The translations under genes and the position numbers were made by a program. Below, in pieces: positions 36,430 through 43,961 of a DNA stretch of 64,000 bases. The DNA lies in assembly GCA_963801185.1 (NCBI GenBank), contig CAWDDW010000003.1:1860001-1924000 (forward strand). The letters run 5' to 3'. The notes under the pieces were generated by a model. The model was not told the DNA's origin. It was given only the letters and a program-made list of their open reading frames with translations, and ran no database searches. Source of the DNA: Palsa-601 sp963801185. Its GTDB lineage: Bacteria > Actinomycetota > Acidimicrobiia > Acidimicrobiales > Bog-793. Positions within the stretch are counted from its first letter, which is position 1. Each line of letters starts with the position of its first letter.

Positions 36430-37479
36430 GCCCGGGCGGGAATGCCGGCCCGGCGATCGCGCGCACAGTCGCTCGACGATCTCGCGGGCGGGTCGGTCAG
36501 TGGCCGATCGGTACCCCTGGCCAGCCCAGAGGCTCATCCGCTCGGGATCACCGTGGGCGGCGGCCGCAGCGCGGAGCGGACGCGTCGCATTGTTGATCTC
36601 CGGATATGCGACGGGAGCGTCGGGGTGCTCGAGAACGAAACGATTCGCCAACCCGCGTGCCGGCCGTCCGCTGAATGCCCGGGTGATGACGGTCGCCGTG
36701 AACCTCGGGTCGACCAGTGCAGCCTTGTGAAGGGGGTGTGCACCGCTCTCTCTGCACCGCAGGAACGCAGTCCCACATTGCGCCGCGACGGCGCCCGCCG
36801 CGAGCACGGCGTCCACCTGACGCGGGCCCATGATCCCGCCCGCCGCGATCTGGGGCAGGTCGGTGACCTTGGCGACCTCGGCGATCAGCGACAGGAGATC
36901 GTGATCTCGCCCAGGGTTGTGGTCGTTGGCGAACGTGCCCCGATGAGCGCCGGCTTCATAACCCTGGACACAGAGAGCGTCCGCGCCCGATGCCGCCGCG
37001 ATCGCGGCCTCGTCGGGGCCGGTCACGGTCACGGCGACGACACTGCCGGCATCTCCGAGCGCGGCCATCACCTCACGAGAGGGACAGCCGAAAGTGAAGG
37101 TGACAAAGGGCGGGGGATCCACCAGCAACGCAGCGATCTTCGAGTCGAAGCCGTCGTCATCCCAGCTCGCTTGCCCGAGCGGCGCGCCGACGGCCTCGGC
37201 GTCCGCACTCAGCGAGAAGACGTATCTGGCGATCGATTCTGTGTCCGTCGACGCTGTGCCGGGAACGAAGAGATTCACCCCGAACGGTTCGCGCGTGGCC
37301 GCCGTCACGGCGGCGATCTCGGCGGTCATGGCGGCGGCCGTCTTGTAACCGCCGGCCAGCATGCCTACTGCCCGAGCATCGGTGACTGCGATCACCAACT
37401 CCGGGGTGGAGGGACCACCAGCCATCGGCGCCACGACTAGACGTCGGCGGAGCAGGTCTAGAACGCGCCGTCTCGTCAT
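36415..37479 (-). CDS. Nitronate monooxygenase-like (2-nitropropane dioxygenase family)
   Basis: A 354-residue FMN-dependent TIM-barrel protein. It starts with RLVVAPMAGGPSTPELVIAV, has the catalytic-His region QGYEAGAHRGTF, the FMN-phosphate motif PQIAAGGIMGPRQVDA and CGTAFLRCRESG. Nitronate monooxygenases detoxify alkyl nitronates such as propionate 3-nitronate; many family members have unknown substrates. It is the last gene of a three-gene minus-strand operon, 20 bases after the MoaD-like gene. Its 3' end overlaps the convergent membrane-protein gene by 15 bases. Confidence 0.88.
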   Translation of the reverse strand: MTRRRVLDLLRRRLVVAPMAGGPSTPELVIAVTDARAVGMLAGGYKTAAAMTAEIAAVTAATREPFGVNLFVPGTASTDTESIARYVFSLSADAEAVGAPLGQASWDDDGFDSKIAALLVDPPPFVTFTFGCPSREVMAALGDAGSVVAVTVTGPDEAAIAAASGADALCVQGYEAGAHRGTFANDHNPGRDHDLLSLIAEVAKVTDLPQIAAGGIMGPRQVDAVLAAGAVAAQCGTAFLRCRESGAHPLHKAALVDPRFTATVITRAFSGRPARGLANRFVLEHPDAPVAYPEINNATRPLRAAAAAHGDPERMSLWAGQGYRSATDRPAREIVERLCARSPGRHSRPGSPPR

Positions 37480-37498
37480 TGACGACCGAGCCTAGGAG

Positions 37499-37795
37499 TC
37501 AGCCGCCAGCCATCGCACCGATCACGAAGAAGGGCTCGGCCCCGGTCGCAACGGCGTCGGGAAGGGGCGCGTCAGGGAGCTCATGGGAGAGGTCCTCCTC
37601 GCACGCGAAGAAGCGGACGAACGCTCGGCGCCGCTGCGTGGCGGGGTCGCGGAGGGTCCCTTTCAGCGCCGGGTAGCGCGCCTCGAGCGCATCGATCACC
37701 GAGCGCTGGGTCGGCTGACCGATGACCTCGACCTCGACCTCCCGGTCCACATGCGCGAGCGTCCGCAGGTGTGCAGGGAGCACGACGCGGATCAT
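37499..37795 (-). CDS. MoaD/ThiS-like ubiquitin-fold protein
   Basis: A 98-residue protein from ATG 37795, which overlaps the propeller gene's stop (ATGA). It has the beta-grasp pattern of sulfur carriers (MIRVVLPAHLRTLAHVDREV, SVIDALEARYPALKGTL) and ends in GAMAGG. A C-terminal Gly-Gly is the site of adenylation and thiocarboxylation in MoaD and ThiS. No E1-like activating enzyme (MoeB/ThiF) or MoaE is encoded nearby. A non-molybdopterin role, such as protein modification or sulfur delivery, is possible. Confidence 0.82.
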   Translation of the reverse strand: MIRVVLPAHLRTLAHVDREVEVEVIGQPTQRSVIDALEARYPALKGTLRDPATQRRRAFVRFFACEEDLSHELPDAPLPDAVATGAEPFFVIGAMAGG

Positions 37796-38907
37796 GGCAA
37801 CGTCTGGACCTCGACCGAGAGCACGGCGGGCAGATCCCTGACTGCGGGCGCCCAATTGTCCCCGGCGTCGGCCGAGACGTAGACCTGGCCGCCGGTCGTG
37901 CCGAAGTACACGCCACAGGAGTCGAGCGAGTCAACGGCCATGGCGTCGCGGAGGACGTTCACGTAGCAGTTGGCTTGAGGAAGACCTCCCGAGAGCGGTT
38001 CCCACTCGTCGCCGCCCGTCCGGCTACGGTACACACGCAGCTTGCCGTCGGGCGGGAAGTGCTCCGAGTCGCTCTTGATTGGGACTACGTAGACGGTCTG
38101 CGGCTCGTGTGCATGGACGTCGATGGCAAAGCCGAAGTCCGTCGGGAGGTCTCCGCTGACCTCGTTCCACGAGTCGCCGCCGTCATCGCTGCGCATGACG
38201 TCCCAGTGCTTTTGCATGTAGAGCACCTCGGGACGAGATGGGTGCATGGCGAGGTGGTGAACGCAGTGGCCGACCTCTGCGTCCTCGTCCGGGATGCCCT
38301 CGGAGTGAAGACCCCGGTTCGAAGGACGCCACGTCTGGCCGCCGTCGTCGGTGCGGAACACGCCCGCAGCCGATATGGCAACGAACATACGCGCTGCATT
38401 GGCCGGATCGAGAAGGATCGTGTGCAAGCACATTCCGCCGGCTCCGGGCTGCCAGGATGATCCGGACCCGTGGCCACGGAGTCCGGCCAGCTCGTGCCAG
38501 TTCTGACCGCCATCGCTCGAGCGGAACAGAGCCGCGTCCTCGACGCCGGCGAGGATCGTGTCGGGGTCGGTCAGCGAAGGCTCGAGATGCCAGACCCTGG
38601 CGAACTCCCAAGGGTGCGGCGTGCCGTCGTACCACTGGTGCGTGCCCGTCACGCCGTCGTACTGGAACTGGTTCCCCACGGGCTCCCAGGTGAGCCCACC
38701 GTCGTCAGAACGTTGGATCAGTTGCCCGAACCAGCTGGTCGACTGGGATGCATAGAGCCTGTTGGGGTCGGCGGGCGAGCCTTTGACGTGGTAGATCTCC
38801 CAGCCTCCGAAGTGGGGACCGCTGATGTCCCACGCCTTACGCTTGCCGTCCGACGTGAGGACGAAGGCGCCCTTCCGTGTGCCGACCAGCACTCGCACGC
38901 TGCTCAT
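37792..38907 (-). CDS. BNR/sialidase-like beta-propeller protein
   Basis: A 371-residue protein without a signal peptide. It is composed of BNR/Asp-box repeats (RSDDGGLTWEPVG, RSSDGGQNWHELAG, RTDDGGQTWRPS, RSDDGGDSWNEVSG, VSADAGDNWAPA) and starts VRVLVGTRKGAFVLTSDG. The Asp-box motifs form a six- or seven-bladed propeller. Sialidase catalytic arginines are not evident, so hydrolase activity is doubtful. The start follows GAGAGGAG. Its stop overlaps the MoaD-like start, which makes the two a tightly coupled pair whose joint function I do not know. Confidence 0.85.
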   Translation of the reverse strand: MSSVRVLVGTRKGAFVLTSDGKRKAWDISGPHFGGWEIYHVKGSPADPNRLYASQSTSWFGQLIQRSDDGGLTWEPVGNQFQYDGVTGTHQWYDGTPHPWEFARVWHLEPSLTDPDTILAGVEDAALFRSSDGGQNWHELAGLRGHGSGSSWQPGAGGMCLHTILLDPANAARMFVAISAAGVFRTDDGGQTWRPSNRGLHSEGIPDEDAEVGHCVHHLAMHPSRPEVLYMQKHWDVMRSDDGGDSWNEVSGDLPTDFGFAIDVHAHEPQTVYVVPIKSDSEHFPPDGKLRVYRSRTGGDEWEPLSGGLPQANCYVNVLRDAMAVDSLDSCGVYFGTTGGQVYVSADAGDNWAPAVRDLPAVLSVEVQTLP

Positions 38908-39109
38908 ACGTGCTCCTCTCCAAGCTCAGCTCAGGCTCTCGCCATTCCAGCCACACGGTGGCGAGGGCGCTCGATGTCATCGGGTGCATCTGGTAGACGA
39001 TTGCATCCTGCCAAATTCATCGCTGCCCACGCGGAGGCGGGGCGCTGCATGCCGGAGCGTCGACGAACAACCGGCCGTCCGCCTCGCCTGATATGGGAAA
39101 GTGGTTTCC

Positions 39110-39577
39110 GTGCCCCGTCCGTCGATGTTCGAGTTCGCCGGCGGGGAGCCGGCCTTTCAAGCGCTGGCTGTCGCTCACCACGAGCGGTGTTTGCAGGACC
39201 CGGTGCTGAGCCACCCGTTCTCGCATCCAGGGCACCCCCAGCATGTCGAGCGACTGGCGAGCTACTGGGCCGAGGTGTTCGGCGGGCCTGCGCGCTACTC
39301 CGAGTCCTGTGGCGGGCACCCGGCGATGCTCGCCATCCATGCCGGGCAGGGTGCAGACGACGACCTCGGCGTTCGCTTCGTCGAGTGTTTCGTGCGGGCA
39401 GCCGATGACGCGCACCTGCCCGGCGATCCCGAGTTCCGCCGTGGCCTCCGCTCGTACATGGAGTGGGCCGTGCGAGATGTGCTCACGTACTCGCCGCGCG
39501 ATGCAACGGTGTCGGCACAGATGGCGGTCCCGCGGTGGTCTTGGGAGGGCCTCGAACCAAAGCCTGCGCCGCTCTAG
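39110..39577 (+). CDS. Group II truncated haemoglobin-like protein
   Basis: About 155 residues with a 2-on-2 globin pattern: FEFAGGEPAFQALAVAHHER, a pre-F loop PGHPQHVERLASYWAEVFGG, and an F-helix region HPAMLAIHAGQG in which a His is the candidate proximal haem ligand. The C-terminal helices are RSYMEWAVRDVLTYSP and VPRWSWEG. Members bind oxygen or NO and often function in oxidative or nitrosative stress. GTG 39110 follows GGGAAAG; ATG 39125 is an alternative. It is divergent from the BNR-MoaD-monooxygenase operon over about 200 bases. Confidence 0.75.
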   Translation: MPRPSMFEFAGGEPAFQALAVAHHERCLQDPVLSHPFSHPGHPQHVERLASYWAEVFGGPARYSESCGGHPAMLAIHAGQGADDDLGVRFVECFVRAADDAHLPGDPEFRRGLRSYMEWAVRDVLTYSPRDATVSAQMAVPRWSWEGLEPKPAPL

Positions 39578-39639
39578 GCAAGCCACCTCTCGGGCGGTGC
39601 GGCGTGTCGCGTCCGGCCACCGCGTGCAGCGTTACGCCA

Positions 39640-39819
39640 TCACGGTGTGTCGATCAGGTGCGACACCTTCGCGTCGGCGATCTCGAGAAGGGATGGCACC
39701 TGGTCGTCGTCGATCGCGAGCGCGACCGCGATCAGGTGATCGTCGGCACCGCCGTCACGGAGCCTGACGGCGACGGCGTGCATCGCCGGGAGGAGGGCGA
39801 TCGCGCTCGTGCGTTCCAC
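39640..39819 (-). CDS. Small 59-residue conserved-looking protein
   Basis: A short frame from GTG 39819 to TGA 39640. It encodes a helical acidic protein containing LLPAMHAVAVRLRDGGADDH and LIAVALAIDDDQVPSLLEIA, ending KVSHLIDTP. Codon use is like that of its neighbours, with strong third-position G/C. The pattern resembles small actinobacterial hypothetical proteins. A CAGTA-N5-TACTG palindrome lies 37 bases upstream, so it may belong to the regulon of the large LuxR-type regulator. The ribosome site is weak. Confidence 0.5.
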   Translation of the reverse strand: MERTSAIALLPAMHAVAVRLRDGGADDHLIAVALAIDDDQVPSLLEIADAKVSHLIDTP

Positions 39820-39855
39820 CGGAGCGAGGCTACGCGCGACTGGTCCGGCTGTCGT

Positions 39856-39870
39856 CAGTAATCCCTACTG
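39856..39870. promoter_or_regulatory. Palindrome CAGTA-N5-TACTG, site A
   Basis: CAGTAATCCCTACTG: 5-bp inverted arms with a 5-base spacer, between the stop of the LuxR-type regulator and the start of the 59-residue gene. It matches the arms and spacing of site B at 42829-42843. Confidence 0.5.
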
Positions 39871-39912
39871 CTAATCCGATCGGGCCTGCGGATCCTGTCA
39901 ACCCGGATCCGG

Positions 39913-42730
39913 TCAGCCGGGGTCCGGCCGCGGCCGGGAGTGCGACGGGCGCCCGAGCGCCTCGGCGAGTCCGGGCCGGCCGGTGATGCCGAGCTTGGCG
40001 TAGGTGCGGTAGAGGTGGCTGTCCACCGTCCGCGCCGAGACATCGAGACGAGCGGCGATCTCGTTGCTCGAGTGCCCCGCGGCCGCGAGCGTCGCCACCT
40101 GGAGCTCGCGCTTGGTAAGGCCGGCGGGAGCACGGAGCCATTCGAAGATGGGGGAGAGGGCGCCTTCGCACTCGGCGAGATACGCGTGCGCTCTCCGCTC
40201 GGCGGAGCGGGCCGACCGGCCGAGGTGGCGGCGCCCGTAGATCTCTGCCGCCTCGGCGGCGGCCTCGGCAGCATGCAGCCGCGCCGGGCAGTCGGCGAAT
40301 GCGTGGGCCACGGCGACGAGCTCTGACGCGTCCGAGTTCGCGAGCGCGACCGCGTGCCGAGCGAGTACGGAGACGAGCGTGCTGTCGGTCACCGCCGAAA
40401 GTTCTCGGAGCCGGGCGGCGGCCTGCTCGACGATGGGCACGCCCGTGCCGGCCCGGACCCGGATCGCCGTGTGGAGCAGCATGGCCTCCTCGACCGGGAG
40501 CTCTGCCCGCCGGGCCCACTTGGCACCCTGCTCGGCCGTTTGAAGGGCCTCGAGCCGCGGCCGGCGAGACTGTGGACGGCGGCCTCGGCGTCGAAGAGCC
40601 ACGCGTCGAAGTACCGCGTCCCGAGTGCTGACCGACGGGCGCCCTCGAGTGCCATCGCGGCGCCGTCTGAGTCGCCGAGCATCGCCGCCGACCTCGCGAG
40701 CCCGGCGAACGCCCACCGTAGGTATCCGAAGACGTCGCGCTCCTCGAGGAGACCGACCGCCTCGCGAAAGAGCCGGGCGGCGCTCGCCGGCCTGCCCTGG
40801 CGGAGCAGCGTCTCGCCGGCCGCGATCCCGAACAGCGCCGTCCCGTCGAGCGACTCGATCGACAGCGCCACCTCGTGGCAGGTGGATGCAAGCTCGAGCG
40901 CCTCGTCGAGGCGCCCATCTCGCCCGAGCGTACCGACCCGTGTGAACAGAAGCTGGGGGACCTCCATCGAGCTGCGCCCCCGCTCGATCGCGACCGGGAG
41001 GGCTTCGTCGATCAGGAAGAGCGATTCGGCGCAACGACCGAGATGGGACAGGCTTGCTGCCGCGGCCGGAGCCGTGAAACTGACCGCCAATGCGTCCCCG
41101 CTCAGCCGTGCGGCCTGCTCGGCATGGGCGAGGGCGGCGCTCGGGCGGTCCGCGTTGACCTCGAATCCGGCGAGCTTGCCGGCCAGCTCTGCCCGCAGGT
41201 CGTCTTCGACGCCGGGAACGGCGCTCTCCAAGGAGGACTCGAGCAACGCGATCGCCTCTTCCCGGCGATGCTCCCCCCAGAAGCCCACATCGCTCACCGC
41301 GGCAGCCAACCTCACCCGGTCACGCCCGCTGCGATCTGTCGACTGCAACTCGGTGAGGAGCCGCGTGCTCGCGGCCGTGTCGCCCGCCCAGCAAAGGGTG
41401 ACAGCCAGGGCGATGCCGGTCTCGACGCTCGGCGACGCTTGATAGGCGGCCTCGGCCAGCCGGACCGCGAGCAGGGGATCCGCCGGAGCAGCCGCTCGGT
41501 CCTGCGGCCTCCCCTTCGGGACGACGCCGGCGAGTATCTCGGTCAGGCGATCCGAGATCTCCTGGCCCGGGTGCCACAGCACGACCTCTGCCGCGGTGGT
41601 GAGCGTCACCGGATCCACCTCGAGTCCGGCGTCGAGCGACCAGGTGGCGAGGCTCACCTGGTCCGGGGCCCGTCGCGCCCCGGTGCGCTGCAGGGCGTCT
41701 GTGAGGATCCGCCTGATCGAGCGGGCCCGCAGCATCGGGAGACCGCTGTTCACCACCTCGGCGTAGAGGGGATGGGCAAGGCGCACGTCCGTGCGGCGGC
41801 CGTTGCGCTCCACGCTCACGAGCGCCCGCGACTCGAGCCGTTCGATCGACGCCGCCCCTGTGAGCGAAGCTATGACACCGAACGACAGAACGCCGGCGAC
41901 TGCCAGTAGCTCGACTGTGGTGAGCTCGCTCGGCTCGAGGCGACCGAGGCGCTCGGCGACAAGCTCACGAAGGCGTGCCCCGGTCGTGAACGCGCCACGC
42001 CAACGCCAGAAGTCCCCTCCCCATTGCAGCGCTCCTGCCTCGGAGGCGGCGAGGAGCACCTCACGCACGTAAAGCGGATTGCCATCGGTGAGCTGCCACA
42101 GCCGCTCGAGCGTCGCCTCGTCGACGGGCCCGCCGAGGAAGGTGTCGGCGAGCCGCGTGTCTCGAGCCGGGACAGCCCTTGCAGCTCGACCCGCTCGGCG
42201 AGCCCATCCTTCCACAGAGCCGTGAGGGCATCGGAGCGCTCGGCGCCCGAGCGGAGCGTGACGAGCACGACAGCCGAGCCAGTGGCGGCAAGGTGATGAG
42301 CAAAGCCCGCCGACGCATCGTCGAGGCAGTGACCATCGTCGATCGCGAGCAGGGCACCGATTGGTGTCCGGTAGCCGGCGATGGTCTCCTCCAGTACTGC
42401 CGCGAGCTCGGACAGGTCCGCACGCTGGCCATAAGTCTTAAGGGTCGTCTGAAGCGGCGCGACACCGGACCGGAAGGCCGCGAACGGCAGGTTCTTCAGG
42501 CCTGCGCTCGCTGAGAGCAGCAGCACGCCCCACCCGTCTGCCCGCGCCTCCTCGAGGGTCGCCTGCATGAGCCGCGACTTGCCGACGCCCGGCAACCCGC
42601 TCACGACGACACTGGCAGGCGTGTGACGCGACCGCGCCGCCCGCAAGTAGCCGAGCTCCTCCTCGCGTCCGACAAGCGGCCAGGCTGGGATCTCGAACGT
42701 CTCTACACCTGTCGCACCTGAGGGCACCAC
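39913..42730 (-). CDS. Large ATP-binding LuxR-family (LAL) regulator, two frameshifts
   Basis: Three consecutive frames add up to one regulator of about 935 residues. The N-terminal AAA domain has PLVGREEELGYLRAA and Walker A SGLPGVGKSRL (near residue 50), with a Walker B-like ALLAIDDGHCLDDAS. A long helical TPR-like middle region follows. The C-terminus has a LuxR HTH (LTKRELQVATLAAAGHSSNE, SARTVDSHLYRTYAKLGI). Breaks lie near 42170 (ETR/LADTFLGG) and 40560 (SLAGR/LEALQTAE), both single-base-scale and in otherwise well-kept sequence. LAL regulators respond to a ligand and ATP and often control an adjacent cluster. Here a divergent four-gene operon starts 150 bases away. Confidence 0.83.
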
Positions 42731-42827
42731 TACTGGCTTCCTCCTTCACGCCTGGCTACCGGCATGTAGGAGAAATGATCCCGCGTCACGAGCGCCGACG
42801 CCACAGGAGGACGGTCGGCAAGCAAAT

Positions 42828-42844
42828 TCAGTAGGGCCTACTGA
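42828..42844. promoter_or_regulatory. Palindrome CAGTA-N5-TACTG, site B
   Basis: TCAGTAGGGCCTACTGA is a perfect 8-bp inverted repeat around one G. It lies between the LAL regulator and the four-gene operon, 37 bases before GTG 42881. It is the best candidate for the regulator's operator. Confidence 0.65.
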
Positions 42845-42880
42845 TGACATCTGGCCTGTTTGGTCGTAGATTGCCGGACG

Positions 42881-43954
42881 GTGCCCCTGCCTGACACCCC
42901 ACCTGAGGACCGGTCGGCGCCGGACCGGTCCGGCGCAATCCCGATAAGCCGGCGCACGCTCCTCGGTGGTAGCGCCGCGTCGGCGATCGCGGCGTACGTG
43001 GGAAGCCTCTCGCACACGCCCGTCGGGCGTTACCTCGACGGCGTGGCGACACGTCTCGTCACCGAGCTGCCGGCACTCCCCCGGGAGACACCCCAGTCCC
43101 AGGGCCCGGTCTACACGTTCGCACTCGAGCGTGACAGCGACCTGCTCCTGCTCGACATGACGTTCTACGAGTTCACCCTCGACACCACGAGCGACCCGGT
43201 GGCGCTCGTGGCGAACAATGCCGAGAACCTCATCTACGTGTTCTTCCCCCCGCAGGCGATCGGCGAGGGCGCGTACCCCTACCCGCCCAAACTGAAAGGC
43301 CCGGAGTTCGATGCGCCTCCGATCCTGTCGGTCCTGTCCGGTTACAGCTACCTCGTCTTCACCGTCGAGAGCGGCCAGACCATCCCGCTCCCCACGATGA
43401 CGGTCGACGACCTGCTCGACTGGAGCGCCTGGACGCTCCTCGTCCAAGACACCGCCAACGTGGGCAGCAGGAGCGCACCGAGTTACCCGAGCGGGACGGT
43501 CTGCATGATCGAGTGCCCGTACGGCCTCTACCTCACGCCGGTGGTCAACCCGAGCGTCACACGCAACGGCCTCGTCACCACGTATTACGAGACGAACTTC
43601 GTCGGAACCGTGCAGCCGACGACGTCCGACGGCGTAACCGAGTGCTGGAGCGCGCAGCTGTCCTACAGCCAAGTGACCGAGATCTTGGGCACCTCGAAGG
43701 CCGACGACATCGAGGGGCCACATGACATCTCGAGCTCCCGCAGCGCGCCGCGAGCCGCATCCGCGTCACGGCCGGAGTTCTCTACCGGCGGGACCACTCC
43801 GTTGACGCCGCTCGTCGCCGCGATGTGGTGCCGCGACATCACGATCTACGACGACATCAACTCGACCACGGCCTATCCCACATGGAACCAGATCAACAAC
43901 AAGAAGTACGACGCGACACCGCCCGGCTTCATCCAGATCCCGACTGACGAGTGA
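42881..43954 (+). CDS. Tat-signal protein of unknown function
   Basis: A 357-residue protein from GTG 42881. The twin-arginine signal is ISRRTLLGGSAASAIAAYVG near residue 23, so it is probably exported folded. The mature part is beta-rich: YTFALERDSDLLLLDMTFYE, then VANNAENLIYVFFPPQAIGE, SYLVFTVESGQTIPLP and CMIECPYGLYLTPVV. A disulfide or metal site involving CMIEC is possible. I do not recognise a family. It is the first gene of a four-gene operon; its stop is seven bases before the next ATG. Confidence 0.75.
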   Translation: MPLPDTPPEDRSAPDRSGAIPISRRTLLGGSAASAIAAYVGSLSHTPVGRYLDGVATRLVTELPALPRETPQSQGPVYTFALERDSDLLLLDMTFYEFTLDTTSDPVALVANNAENLIYVFFPPQAIGEGAYPYPPKLKGPEFDAPPILSVLSGYSYLVFTVESGQTIPLPTMTVDDLLDWSAWTLLVQDTANVGSRSAPSYPSGTVCMIECPYGLYLTPVVNPSVTRNGLVTTYYETNFVGTVQPTTSDGVTECWSAQLSYSQVTEILGTSKADDIEGPHDISSSRSAPRAASASRPEFSTGGTTPLTPLVAAMWCRDITIYDDINSTTAYPTWNQINNKKYDATPPGFIQIPTDE

Positions 43955-43961
43955 GCGACCG

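Noticed and set aside
40354..41909. Long plus-strand ORFs over the LAL regulator
   Set aside because: They mirror the minus-strand regulator's codon pattern and have no recognisable domains.
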